DNA of 64,000 nucleotides. It comes from Caccoplasma_A sp045587545. GTDB lineage: Bacteria; Bacteroidota; Bacteroidia; Bacteroidales; G3-4614. Numbering within the stretch: the stretch's first letter is position 1; every line of letters starts with the position of its first letter. The position numbers were made by a program, and so were the translations under genes. The stretch covers positions 186,001-250,000 of the forward strand of contig JAZNCN010000028.1 in assembly GCA_045587545.1 (NCBI GenBank), given 5' to 3'. The notes below the pieces were generated by a model that did not search any database, was not told the origin of the DNA, and worked only from the letters and a program-made list of their open reading frames with translations. Below are positions 23,802-32,147 of the stretch, one piece after another.

Positions 23802-25820
23802 ATGGCTAAAAACTATTTTAAACGGAGTTTAAATGCCGCTAAACATATTTTAAAGGGTGATAAAGAGTATAATTTTTATCTTCTTAAAAGAATTGCACTT
23901 AAATTTAAGGAAAACCATACTCACCCATATGTCGTACTGCTTGCAGACATGGCAATTGTATTGTTTTGCTTTTGCCTTACCCCAATCATCAAGACATTTT
24001 TATTTCCAAACTATGTTTTTATAGAATCTAATTTCTATCCCCAACTCTTATTAGTTACTACAGTTTATCTGATATGTTTCTTTATTTTCAGACCTTACTT
24101 AGGCATTGTCAGATATAGTGGAAATTTAGATACCATAAAACTATTTTTATCTATTGTTTCTGCCACGATCATTCTTGTTGTTAATAATTATATCGTAAGA
24201 TATGTAACCGAAGGACAAATTTTTACCCATAACATTCTTATTGTAGGTGTTGGCATGGCAATATTGTTTGGTTCGCTGATGATAAGGATATTGGCGAAAA
24301 TACTATATGCAAAAGGTGTTGAGTTTGAATCAAGTCATAAATCTAAAACGAGAGTGGTTATTTTAGGAACCGATATTGAATCAGTTGCATTAGCAGAAAG
24401 ATTAAAAAATGAGATTAATGGCAAATATACTCCTGTTGCTTTCCTATGGACTAAAGAGGAGAAATATACAAATTCCGAGATTAACGGTTTGCCCATTAAA
24501 CGTTACTCTCCCGAAAAGGTAAATATTACATTTGAGCATCTTAACGCATCTGTACTTATTTTTGAACCTTCTCAAATTGCTATATTAAGAAATGGCGGTA
24601 TTGATAACTTCCTTGATGCAGATATTAAAGTGATGCAAATTTCAGATAATGCCATTCATCATCGCAAAGGAGATACCAATATACCCATATCTTGTAATGT
24701 AAAAGATATTCAAATTGAAGAACTTTTAAACAGAGATGTTATTGAGCCTGATACTCAAAATATTAAAAACTTTATTGAAGACAAGACAGTTTTGGTTACC
24801 GGTGCTGCCGGGTCAATAGGCAGCGAAATTGTCAGACAACTTGCAAAATATAAGGCAAAACGAATTATCATGTTTGATAATGCCGAAACTCCGATGCACA
24901 ATATTTTTCTTGAGATGCAAGGCTCAGGTGCTGGAGATATTGTCATACCTGTTATGGGCGATGTTAGAAATATGACTCGTTTAGAAAGCACTTTCGAAAA
25001 GTATCACCCTCAAGTCGTATTCCATGCCGCTGCATATAAACATGTTCCAATGATGGAACTTCACCCTAGCGAAGCTATAAGAACCAATGTTGGCGGCAGT
25101 AAAAATCTCGCAGATATATCATTGAAATATAATGTTGAGAAATTTGTTATGGTCTCAACAGACAAAGCAGTTAACCCAACTAACGTTATGGGTGCAACCA
25201 AACGCCTTGCCGAAATTTATGTTCAGTCGCTTGCCCTAAACATAAAAGAGAAGCCTGAAAAAATTACAAAATTTATAACCACACGTTTTGGTAATGTTCT
25301 TGGCAGCAATGGTTCGGTTGTTCCTTTATTCAAGGAACAAATCGCAAATGGAGGACCTGTTACAATCACAGACAAACGTATTATCAGATACTTTATGACC
25401 ATTCCTGAAGCATGCGAACTTGTTTTGGAAGCAGGTTGCATGGGCGAAGGAGGAGAAATATTTGTTTTTGACATGGGACAACCTGTAAAGATATTTGATC
25501 TTGCAAAACGTATGATAAGATTATCAGGTCTTAAACCATATACCGATATTGAAATAATTGAGACAGGATTACGTCCGGGAGAGAAATTATATGAGGAACT
25601 ACTAAATGACAAAGAGATTACTGACAACACCAATCACAAAAGAATTATGATTGGTAAAGTTCGTAAATACAATTATGACGAAGTTGCTCCAAAAATTGAA
25701 AATCTTATTGATATGGCTTGGAAATATAAAGACGAAGACATTGTTAGCATAATGAAAGAGATTGTTCCCGAATATATTAGTCAAAACTCTAAATTTGAAA
25801 CTTTAGACAAAGAGAGATAA
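23802..25820 (+). CDS. membrane-bound nucleoside-diphosphate sugar 4,6-dehydratase (WbpM/PglF/CapD-like)
   Basis: 672 residues. Four hydrophobic helices occupy residues ~45-170, then a first Rossmann-like domain (VVILGTDIESVALAERL), then the catalytic SDR domain with VLVTGAAGSIGSEIVRQLAK near residue 327. STDKAVNPTNVMGATKR replaces the usual Y-x3-K with M-x3-K, as in the WbpM/PglF class. These enzymes convert UDP-GlcNAc to UDP-4-keto-6-deoxy sugar, the precursor of QuiNAc, FucNAc or bacillosamine. Length is normal. It ends 70 bp before manC. Confidence 0.87.
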   Translation: MAKNYFKRSLNAAKHILKGDKEYNFYLLKRIALKFKENHTHPYVVLLADMAIVLFCFCLTPIIKTFLFPNYVFIESNFYPQLLLVTTVYLICFFIFRPYLGIVRYSGNLDTIKLFLSIVSATIILVVNNYIVRYVTEGQIFTHNILIVGVGMAILFGSLMIRILAKILYAKGVEFESSHKSKTRVVILGTDIESVALAERLKNEINGKYTPVAFLWTKEEKYTNSEINGLPIKRYSPEKVNITFEHLNASVLIFEPSQIAILRNGGIDNFLDADIKVMQISDNAIHHRKGDTNIPISCNVKDIQIEELLNRDVIEPDTQNIKNFIEDKTVLVTGAAGSIGSEIVRQLAKYKAKRIIMFDNAETPMHNIFLEMQGSGAGDIVIPVMGDVRNMTRLESTFEKYHPQVVFHAAAYKHVPMMELHPSEAIRTNVGGSKNLADISLKYNVEKFVMVSTDKAVNPTNVMGATKRLAEIYVQSLALNIKEKPEKITKFITTRFGNVLGSNGSVVPLFKEQIANGGPVTITDKRIIRYFMTIPEACELVLEAGCMGEGGEIFVFDMGQPVKIFDLAKRMIRLSGLKPYTDIEIIETGLRPGEKLYEELLNDKEITDNTNHKRIMIGKVRKYNYDEVAPKIENLIDMAWKYKDEDIVSIMKEIVPEYISQNSKFETLDKER

Positions 25821-25854
25821 AAGATAGGACAAAATGCGGTAATATGACAAAAAA

Positions 25855-25866
25855 CAAATATATTTG
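25855..25866. promoter_or_regulatory. 12-bp palindrome overlapping a TATATTTG box
   Basis: CAAATATATTTG (25855-25866) is a perfect palindrome 24 bp before the manC start. Its right half contains TATATTTG (25859-25866), a match to the TAnnTTTG -7 box. It may be a promoter with an overlapping operator, or only AT-rich sequence. Confidence 0.3.
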
Positions 25867-25890
25867 TAAAAATTTGTTTATATTTATATA

Positions 25891-26943
25891 ATGAACTACA
25901 ATAATATAGAAGAGAATAGGCATTTAGTCATTATGGCAGGAGGTATAGGCAGCCGTTTTTGGCCTATAAGTACACCTGAGTGTCCTAAACAATTTGTAGA
26001 TGTTTTAGGGTATGGGAAAAGTTTGCTACAAATGACTGTTGAGAGATTTAATGGGATTATTTTAGATAAAAATATTTGGATTGTTACATCAAAAGATTAT
26101 AAGGATTTAATTTACGAACAACTTCCTAATATCCCAAAAGAAAATATATTATTTGAGCCCTTTATGCGCAATACCGCCCCGTGCATTGCATATGTTGGCA
26201 ACAAAATAAAAAAAAGATGTAATGGAGATGCAGAGATTATAGTTTCTCCCGCAGACCACTCAGTAACAAATACTTTAAAGTTTAAAGAAGTTATAAATAA
26301 TGCTCTAAGTTTTATTAAAACAAATGATGCCATTGTTACAATAGCAATAACTCCAACCTCTCCTCATACAGGATATGGTTATATCGCTGCACAACAAAAT
26401 GAGTCAGAAATAAAAAAAGTTATATCATTTAAAGAAAAGCCCTCGTATGAAGTTGCTTTAAAATATTTAAACGAAGGCAATTATTATTGGAATTCAGGTC
26501 TGTTTTTATGGAAACTATCAACACTTTTAAACTCTTTTAAAGAGTATGCTAACGACATAGCAACTATCTTTGAAAATATAGCAGAAGAGTTTGACGGAGA
26601 TAATGAGGAGAAAGCTATATATGACGTATATAGCAAAGTTCCCAAAATTTCAGTAGATTATGCCATAATGGAAAAAGCACAAAACATATACACTCTTCCC
26701 TCAGAATTTGGGTGGTCTGATTTGGGCACATGGAGTTCACTGAGAGATTATCTAACTAAAGATAAAAATGGCAATGCAGCCATAGGAAATGTAGAATTTA
26801 TTAATTCTAATAATTGTACAGCACATATTAAAAACAGTAATAGAGTTGTAGTTAAGGATTTAAATAACACTTTCATTATTGGCTCAGGTGATGAAGTTAA
26901 ATACTACAAACTCAATGAGGACGGGAACTTAGAAGCTATTTAA
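25891..26943 (+). CDS. manC: mannose-1-phosphate guanylyltransferase
   Basis: Makes GDP-mannose from mannose-1-phosphate and GTP. The 350 residues are a single nucleotidyltransferase domain without the C-terminal isomerase found in longer homologues. VIMAGGIGSRFWPIS (residues ~13-27) is the GTP-binding signature, CPKQFVDVL the activator loop, SPADH near residue 124 a metal-binding region, and ISFKEKPS near residue 178 the sugar-phosphate motif. GDP-mannose also feeds GDP-fucose synthesis. The isomerase partner manA lies far away at 61974. It closes the polysaccharide locus. Confidence 0.88.
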   Translation: MNYNNIEENRHLVIMAGGIGSRFWPISTPECPKQFVDVLGYGKSLLQMTVERFNGIILDKNIWIVTSKDYKDLIYEQLPNIPKENILFEPFMRNTAPCIAYVGNKIKKRCNGDAEIIVSPADHSVTNTLKFKEVINNALSFIKTNDAIVTIAITPTSPHTGYGYIAAQQNESEIKKVISFKEKPSYEVALKYLNEGNYYWNSGLFLWKLSTLLNSFKEYANDIATIFENIAEEFDGDNEEKAIYDVYSKVPKISVDYAIMEKAQNIYTLPSEFGWSDLGTWSSLRDYLTKDKNGNAAIGNVEFINSNNCTAHIKNSNRVVVKDLNNTFIIGSGDEVKYYKLNEDGNLEAI

Positions 26944-26961
26944 ATTTTATTGAAAATTTTC

Positions 26962-26969
26962 TATATTTG
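26962..26969 (+). promoter_or_regulatory. -7 box for the nucleotidyltransferase-kinase gene
   Basis: TATATTTG followed by C matches the Bacteroidetes TAnnTTTGC pattern. It lies 176 bp before the next start codon, which implies a long structured leader. The -33 box is not obvious. Confidence 0.45.
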
Positions 26970-27144
26970 CGACTTAGTTTCGGTTTCTTTGAGTCTATTT
27001 TAGCATCTTTTCTTTGTTATCTTTTGGAAATAGCCCGCTATTCTATGCAAAATAACAACTAAAATCTACTCTAAAATAGCTCTCAAATAATTCCGAAATA
27101 AAATTTAAACAGTTTCTTAGAAATTATATAAATATTAAAATAAA
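26970..27144 (+). promoter_or_regulatory. structured 5' leader of the nucleotidyltransferase-kinase gene
   Basis: GAG-T-CTATTTTAG (26991-27003) can pair with CTAAAATAG-CTC (27071-27082), 12 pairs with one bulge. It encloses a second hairpin, AATAG-CCCG-CTATT (27029-27042). The 19-nt sequence AAATTTAAACAGTTTCTTA (27101-27119) follows and is repeated exactly at 28433-28451 before the vor operon. It does not match a riboswitch class that I recognise. Confidence 0.4.
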
Positions 27145-28299
27145 ATGTCTGAAGAAAAAAAGAAAAAAGTATTTGTATCTGGGTGCTATGATATGTTACA
27201 TAGCGGACATGTTGCTTTTTTTGAGGAAGCTGCAAAACTCGGAGATTTATATGTAGGTATAGGCTCTGACAAAACTATACAAGAATTAAAAGCCCGAAAA
27301 ACCATAAATACAGAAGATGAAAGATTATATATGGTTAAATCGCTTAAAGCGGTAAAAGATGCTTGGGTTAATAGTGGAAGCGGACTGTTAGACTTTGAAA
27401 AAGAGGTTCGCGAATTAATGCCAGATATTTTCTTCGTAAATAGCGATGGAAGTACTCCTTTAAAAGCAAAATTCTGTCAAGAATTAGGAATTGAATATAT
27501 TGTTAGCAAACGTATTCCTCATGGGAATTTACCCGTTCGTTCAACTACAGCTCTTCGCAAAGAGTGCAATATCCCATACAGAATTGATCTTGCAGGAGGC
27601 TGGTTAGATCAACCACATGTAAGCAAATATTACCCTGGTTCTGTTTTGACAATAAGCATAGAACCCGATTATGAATTTAATGACAGAAGCGGCATGTCAA
27701 CAAGTTCAAGAAAAAAGGCGATAGAACTTTGGCAAACCGATATCCCCTCGGGAGATAGAGAGAAATTAGCAAAAACTCTATTCTGCTACGAAAACCCACC
27801 CGGAGTAAAATATGTAAGTGGTTCACAAGATTCAATAGGTATTGTTATACCAGGATTATGCAAGATTGATTATAAAGGAGATTTTTGGCCTGAGAATATA
27901 ACCAATAATACCGATAAAGATTTATTAGATTGGATAGAGCAACATATATGTCTAATACCACTATATCCCAGAAAAGGAGATTATGATGTATATGAAAACC
28001 AATCGATAAATGAGAAGAATGCACGCAATTTAAGTATTGCTGCCGATAATTGTTGGAATGCAATTCTTAATAAAGATTTAGAAGCATTTGGCAAAGCAGT
28101 AACAGAGAGTCTTAACGCCCAATTAAATATGTTCCCTAATATGGCACCCGGTGATGTATTGGAACAGATTATGGAATATAGCAAAAACCCGGCAGTAAAA
28201 GGTTGGAAGCTAAGCGGAGCAGGTGGCGGAGGTTACTTAATTCTTATATGCGAGAAGCCAATAAAAAATTCAATGACAATAAGAATAAGACGGTCATAA
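27145..28299 (+). CDS. bifunctional nucleotidyltransferase / GHMP-family sugar kinase
   Basis: A two-domain protein of 384 residues. Residues ~8-140 are a TagD/RfaE-C-like nucleotidyltransferase with CYDMLHSGH (H-x-G-H motif) and a R-S-T-T-A-type end. Residues ~148-384 resemble a GHMP kinase of the HddA/fucokinase group: YRIDLAGGWLDQP (motif 1), SGMSTSS (motif 2 equivalent), YVSGSQDSIG (like the G-W-Q-D-Q segment), and LSGAGGGGYLILI (motif 3). It could phosphorylate a sugar at C1 and then transfer CMP or AMP to it. The order of domains differs from Fkp, which carries the kinase C-terminally with a different pyrophosphorylase. Substrate is unknown. Confidence 0.72.
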   Translation: MSEEKKKKVFVSGCYDMLHSGHVAFFEEAAKLGDLYVGIGSDKTIQELKARKTINTEDERLYMVKSLKAVKDAWVNSGSGLLDFEKEVRELMPDIFFVNSDGSTPLKAKFCQELGIEYIVSKRIPHGNLPVRSTTALRKECNIPYRIDLAGGWLDQPHVSKYYPGSVLTISIEPDYEFNDRSGMSTSSRKKAIELWQTDIPSGDREKLAKTLFCYENPPGVKYVSGSQDSIGIVIPGLCKIDYKGDFWPENITNNTDKDLLDWIEQHICLIPLYPRKGDYDVYENQSINEKNARNLSIAADNCWNAILNKDLEAFGKAVTESLNAQLNMFPNMAPGDVLEQIMEYSKNPAVKGWKLSGAGGGGYLILICEKPIKNSMTIRIRRS

Positions 28300-28326
28300 T
28301 CACATTATTTTAAAGAAGCAAATACG

Positions 28327-28357
28327 AGGATATGTCAATAACAAATTGGCATATCCT
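28327..28357 (+). terminator. possible terminator after the nucleotidyltransferase-kinase gene
   Basis: AGGATATG (28327-28334) pairs with CATATCCT (28350-28357) and is followed by TAATTTTATT. The stem is AT-rich and the loop is 15 nt, so strength is uncertain. Confidence 0.5.
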
Positions 28358-28432
28358 TAATTTTATTAATTGATATTTAGAAACATTTTAAATTGTATTT
28401 TGCTTTTGCTATTGTAAGAAATATTTTACAAT

Positions 28433-28451
28433 AAATTTAAACAGTTTCTTA
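28433..28451 (+). promoter_or_regulatory. 19-nt upstream element shared with 27101-27119
   Basis: AAATTTAAACAGTTTCTTA is identical at both places. Here it ends 24 bp before the TAACTTTG box of the vor operon, an appropriate place for an activator or operator. Its centre AAAC-A-GTTT is a small inverted repeat. Confidence 0.4.
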
Positions 28452-28475
28452 ACATAGGTTACCAATTAAATTTAG

Positions 28476-28483
28476 TAACTTTG
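28476..28483 (+). promoter_or_regulatory. -7 box of the vor operon
   Basis: TAACTTTG followed by C fully matches TAnnTTTG and lies 28 bp before the ferredoxin-subunit start, giving a short leader. Confidence 0.55.
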
Positions 28484-28510
28484 CATGGTTAAAAATGAAA
28501 TTATTAAAAG

Positions 28511-28744
28511 ATGGCAAAAATTGCAGGCGCAGTAGAGGTAAATAAAGAACGATGCAAAGGTTGTAATTTATGCGTTACAGCTTGTCCCGTCAAAGTATTG
28601 GCACTACATGAGAAAGAGGTCAATGATAAGGGTTACCACTACGCATATATGAAAAATCCAGATAGTTGTATAGGGTGTGCAAGTTGTGGATATGTATGTC
28701 CTGATGGTTGTATAACAGTTTATAAAATTAAGCTTGAGTCTTAA
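28511..28744 (+). CDS. 2-oxoacid:ferredoxin oxidoreductase delta (ferredoxin) subunit
   Basis: A 77-residue 2[4Fe-4S] ferredoxin-type protein. Two clusters of cysteines are visible: CKGCNLCVTACPVK (residues ~17-30) and CIGCASCGYVCPD (residues ~53-65), each C-x2-C-x2-C-x3-C-P. It is the electron-transfer subunit of a four-subunit KorABCD/VorABCD enzyme and passes electrons from the TPP site to a free ferredoxin. It is the first gene of the operon alpha-beta-gamma. Confidence 0.87.
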   Translation: MAKIAGAVEVNKERCKGCNLCVTACPVKVLALHEKEVNDKGYHYAYMKNPDSCIGCASCGYVCPDGCITVYKIKLES

Positions 28745-28778
28745 ATTATAAACATCTCACTCTAAAATTTGATTATTT

Positions 28779-29861
28779 ATGTCAGAAGAGATAAAATTAT
28801 TAAAAGGAAACGAAGCTATTGCTCACGCAGCAATAAGATATGGAGCAGATGGCTATTTTGGCTATCCCATTACTCCTCAATCGGAGATTATGGAGACACT
28901 TATGACTCTTAAGCCTTGGGAGAGCACAGGAATGGTTGTTCTTCAAGCAGAGAGTGAAGTATCTGCTATAAACATGGTATATGGTGGAGCAGGTTCAGGT
29001 AAAGCCGTTATGACCTCTTCATCAAGTCCCGGAGTAAGTTTAAAACAAGAAGGAATATCGTATCTTGCAGGAACTGAGCTACCTGCCCTAATTGTTAATG
29101 TAATGCGAGGAGGACCGGGATTAGGCACAATACAGCCCTCACAAGCCGACTATTTTCAGGCTGTTAAAGGAGGAGGACATGGAGACTATAAACTTATTGC
29201 TCTCGCTCCGTCAAGCGTACAAGAGATGGCTGATTTTGTATATTTAGGATTTGATCTTGCATTTAAATATCGCAATCCAGCAATAATTCTTGCAGACGGA
29301 ATTATAGGACAAATGATGGAGAAAGTTATATTACCACCAATTCGTCCCCGCAGAACCGAAGAGGAAATTCGCGAACAATGTCCTTGGGCATTACAAGGCA
29401 AGCCCAAAAACAGGAAACCAAACATATTAACATCGTTGGAATTATCACCAGCCGTTATGGAAGAGAATAATCTTCGTTTTCAGGCTAAATATCGCGAAAT
29501 TGAAAAAAATGAAGTAAGATATGAGGCTATTGACTGCGACGACGCCGATTACATTATAGTAGCTTTTGGTTCTCTTGCCAGAATATGTTTAAAAACTCAA
29601 GAGATGGCTCGAGCAGAAGGTATCAAGGTTGGTCTTTTACGTCCCATAACACTTTGGCCATTCCCCTCTGAAATTATTGCAGAGTATGCTAAAAAAGTAA
29701 AAGGCATCATCTCTGTTGAGCTAAATGCAGGACAGATGGTTGAAGATATTCGTTTAGCTGTAAACGGAGCAATAGAGGTGAAATTTTATGGAAGATTAGG
29801 AGGTATTGTTCCTACTCCTGACGAAGTATTAGAAGTAATAAAGAAAGAATACATTAAATAA
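28779..29861 (+). CDS. vorB: 2-oxoacid:ferredoxin oxidoreductase alpha subunit (VorB/KorA type)
   Basis: A 360-residue pyruvate:ferredoxin-type alpha subunit. LLKGNEAIAHAAIRYGADGYFG and YPITPQSEIMETL form the opening (pyrimidine-binding domain I); MTSSSSPGVSLKQEGISYL and VMRGGPGLGTIQPSQADYFQ are family landmarks, and the C-terminal half (YIIVAFGSLARI, GLLRPITLWPFP) is domain II. In Bacteroidales this is annotated as the 2-oxoisovalerate or 2-oxoglutarate enzyme; sequence alone does not settle the substrate. The stop overlaps the next ATG by one base. Confidence 0.87.
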   Translation: MSEEIKLLKGNEAIAHAAIRYGADGYFGYPITPQSEIMETLMTLKPWESTGMVVLQAESEVSAINMVYGGAGSGKAVMTSSSSPGVSLKQEGISYLAGTELPALIVNVMRGGPGLGTIQPSQADYFQAVKGGGHGDYKLIALAPSSVQEMADFVYLGFDLAFKYRNPAIILADGIIGQMMEKVILPPIRPRRTEEEIREQCPWALQGKPKNRKPNILTSLELSPAVMEENNLRFQAKYREIEKNEVRYEAIDCDDADYIIVAFGSLARICLKTQEMARAEGIKVGLLRPITLWPFPSEIIAEYAKKVKGIISVELNAGQMVEDIRLAVNGAIEVKFYGRLGGIVPTPDEVLEVIKKEYIK

Positions 29862-30634
29862 TGGATATTAAAGATATTATAAAACCCGAAAACGTTGTTT
29901 ACAAGAAACCTCGTTTGATGAATGACAATCCCATGCACTACTGTCCCGGTTGTAGCCATGGAGTTGTTCACAAAATAGTAGCAGAACTTGTAGATGAAAT
30001 GGGATTAGAAGATAAAACCATAGGTATCGCTCCTGTAGGTTGTGCCGTTTTTGCATATAACTACCTTGATATAGATTGGATTGAAGCTGCTCATGGTAGA
30101 GCACCGGCAGTTGCAACAGCGATAAAACGTCTTAATCCCGAAAAATTTGTATTTACATACCAAGGAGACGGAGATTTGGCTGCCATTGGTACAGCCGAGA
30201 CGATACACGCATGTAACAGAGGAGAAAATATCGTTATTATCTTTATAAATAATGGTATCTATGGTATGACCGGAGGTCAAATGGCCCCCACTACCCTACT
30301 TGGCATGAAAACGTCAACATGTCCCTATGGTCGTACAGCTGAGTTAAACGGTTTTCCATTAAAAATAAGCAACATATTGGCACAACTTGATGGCACATGC
30401 TATATAACACGTCAAAGTGTACACAACGCTACAGCTATAAAGAAAGCAAAAGCCGCAATAAAGCAAGCTATTGAAAACTCAATGGCAAAGAAAGGAACAT
30501 CTTTAGTTGAAATAGTTTCAACATGCAATGCAGGCTGGAAAATGACTCCTGATGATGCCAACAAATGGATGGAAGAGAATATGTTTGCAAAGTATCCTCT
30601 TGGAGATATTAAAAACACTATTATTGAAAAGTAA
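29861..30634 (+). CDS. vorA: 2-oxoacid:ferredoxin oxidoreductase beta subunit (TPP-binding)
   Basis: A 257-residue TPP-binding subunit. MHYCPGCSHGVVHKIV (residues ~22-37) provides Cys-rich proximal features, YQGDGDLAAIGTAETIHA near residue 99 is the G-D-G TPP-Mg motif, and INNGIYGMTGGQMAPTT completes it. It catalyses decarboxylation of the 2-oxoacid and transfers the acyl group to CoA with reduction of ferredoxin. It begins on the last base of the alpha gene and ends one base before the gamma ATG, indicating tight coupling. Confidence 0.88.
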   Translation: MDIKDIIKPENVVYKKPRLMNDNPMHYCPGCSHGVVHKIVAELVDEMGLEDKTIGIAPVGCAVFAYNYLDIDWIEAAHGRAPAVATAIKRLNPEKFVFTYQGDGDLAAIGTAETIHACNRGENIVIIFINNGIYGMTGGQMAPTTLLGMKTSTCPYGRTAELNGFPLKISNILAQLDGTCYITRQSVHNATAIKKAKAAIKQAIENSMAKKGTSLVEIVSTCNAGWKMTPDDANKWMEENMFAKYPLGDIKNTIIEK

Positions 30635-30635
30635 A

Positions 30636-31187
30636 ATGAAAAAAGAGATAATTGTTGCTGGTTTTGGAGGGCAAGGAATACTTTCGTTAGGAAAGATATT
30701 AGCCCACGCAGGACTTATAGAGAACAAAGAGGTTACATGGATGCCGTCATACGGACCTGAACAACGCGGAGGAACTGCGAATGTTACAGTAATATTAAGT
30801 GACAACAGAATAAGTTCTCCCGTTCTAAACAGTTATGATGTTGTAGTTGCTCTAAATCAACCATCATTAGACCGATTTGAGAAAGATGTTAAACCCGGAG
30901 GAACAATCATATATGACAGCTATGGTATACGCCACGCGCCAACACGCAAAGACATAAATATATATCGTATTGATGCAATGGACGAAGCTATTGAGATGGG
31001 TAATGCCAGAGCTTTTAACATGTTAGTATTGGGTGGAATATTGAAGGTTTGTCCTATAGTATCAACCAAAAGTATTATAAATAGTCTAAAAGAGTCATTG
31101 GCAGAAAGGCTACACAAACTTATACCGGAAAATGAAAAAGCTATACTTCATGGTATGGAAATAATAAAAGAAGAGCAGACTATATAA
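30636..31187 (+). CDS. vorC: 2-oxoacid:ferredoxin oxidoreductase gamma subunit
   Basis: A 183-residue gamma subunit. EIIVAGFGGQGILSLGKIL is the family N-terminal signature, followed by VTWMPSYGPEQRGGTANVTV and NMLVLGGILKV. Start at ATG 30636, two bases after the beta stop; an upstream in-frame ATG at 30552 lies inside the beta gene and is not needed. The subunit stabilises the alpha-beta core. The complex allows amino-acid derived 2-oxoacids to be oxidised anaerobically or, in reverse, to be carboxylated. Confidence 0.87.
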   Translation: MKKEIIVAGFGGQGILSLGKILAHAGLIENKEVTWMPSYGPEQRGGTANVTVILSDNRISSPVLNSYDVVVALNQPSLDRFEKDVKPGGTIIYDSYGIRHAPTRKDINIYRIDAMDEAIEMGNARAFNMLVLGGILKVCPIVSTKSIINSLKESLAERLHKLIPENEKAILHGMEIIKEEQTI

Positions 31188-31220
31188 TTATATAAATAGA
31201 TATAGAGAGATGTGTAAAAA

Positions 31221-31255
31221 GAGCCACAAAGTTTGAACAAAAGACTTTGTGGCTC
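31221..31255 (+). terminator. terminator hairpin of the vor operon
   Basis: GAGCCACAAAGT (31221-31232) and ACTTTGTGGCTC (31244-31255) form a perfect 12-bp stem with an 11-nt loop, 33 bp after vorC. The downstream U-tract is poor (ACTTCATT), so it could also act as an RNA-stabilising 3' end. Confidence 0.7.
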
Positions 31256-31391
31256 ACTTCATTAAATAACATACATATCTTAATAGCAAATCCTATAAGA
31301 ACTATATTTTACACGCAATATTGAAGAAATTTAAGGAACTTTGGAATATAAAAAAAAGGAAATATAGGATATAAAATATGTAAAATATGAG

Positions 31392-31399
31392 TACTTTTG
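31392..31399 (+). promoter_or_regulatory. -7 box for the CDP-alcohol phosphatidyltransferase gene
   Basis: TACTTTTG followed by C fits TAnnTTTG and lies 40 bp before the start codon. Confidence 0.5.
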
Positions 31400-31438
31400 C
31401 ACGCTAAATAAAACATTTATAAATGAGGTTATAAGATA

Positions 31439-32122
31439 ATGGGAAAAGAAAAATCGGAGAGAATTCAAACATCATTTTTGAATGCTGCAGAAAAGAAAGC
31501 TCTTATATGGCTTGCTAACCGTCAACCACGTTGGGTAACATCAGATTTATTGACATTCATTGGCGTTATTGGAGCTGTTATATGTGCCTTAGGCTACGCT
31601 TTATCTAACTTAAATTTACATTGGCTTTGGCTATCATCATTAGGATTAGTAATAAATTGGTACGGTGATAGTTTAGACGGCACATTAGCTCGTGTAAGAG
31701 ATTGCCAAAGACCGATATATGGTTTCTTTATTGACCACTCTTTAGATGCAATAACCATATGCATAATGTGTATAGGAGCAGGTTTATCCTCTGTTTTCAG
31801 AATGGATATTGCCATGCTTTTACTTATTGGTTATTTAGTATTATCAATATATACGTATATATGTACCATATTAAAAGACGAGTTTCGTTTGACATATGGC
31901 GGAGGATTCGGTCCAACAGAGTTACGTTTGTTTATAATAATACTAAATACAATAGTTATGTATACCCCATGGATTAACATACGTTATAATATTAAAGGAT
32001 ACGATTTTGGAGTATATGATATAGTAGGTTTTGGTATCTCTGTGCTCCTGTTTATTATGTGGTTACAACAATTCCTAAGAGACCGCAAAGTGCTTTCAGA
32101 GAAAGATCCTAAGAAGAATTAA
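31439..32122 (+). CDS. CDP-alcohol phosphatidyltransferase family protein
   Basis: Membrane enzyme of 227 residues with six likely helices. The catalytic motif D-x2-D-G-x2-A-R-x8-G-x3-D-x3-D is complete at residues ~80-105 (DSLDGTLARVRD through FFIDHSLD). It transfers a phosphatidyl or phospho-alcohol group from a CDP-alcohol to an acceptor alcohol, as in phosphatidylinositol or phosphatidylglycerophosphate synthesis. The next gene encodes a GtrA-like protein. The substrate is unknown; the cytidylyltransferase-type gene at 27145 could in principle supply a CDP donor. Confidence 0.82.
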   Translation: MGKEKSERIQTSFLNAAEKKALIWLANRQPRWVTSDLLTFIGVIGAVICALGYALSNLNLHWLWLSSLGLVINWYGDSLDGTLARVRDCQRPIYGFFIDHSLDAITICIMCIGAGLSSVFRMDIAMLLLIGYLVLSIYTYICTILKDEFRLTYGGGFGPTELRLFIIILNTIVMYTPWINIRYNIKGYDFGVYDIVGFGISVLLFIMWLQQFLRDRKVLSEKDPKKN

Positions 32123-32147
32123 TTTATAATCAGAATATATAGTTATC

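Noticed and set aside
1..26943. Invertible-promoter-controlled capsule locus of the Bacteroides type
   Set aside because: No UpxY/UpxZ-like genes or long promoter-flanking inverted repeats were visible in the part of the locus present.
30552..30635. N-terminal extension of the VorC subunit
   Set aside because: It lies inside vorA; the family N-terminus KKEIIVAGFGGQG begins at 30636 two bases after the vorA stop.
31221..31255. Small structured RNA gene
   Set aside because: The hairpin is simple and directly follows vorC, so a 3'-end or terminator role is sufficient.
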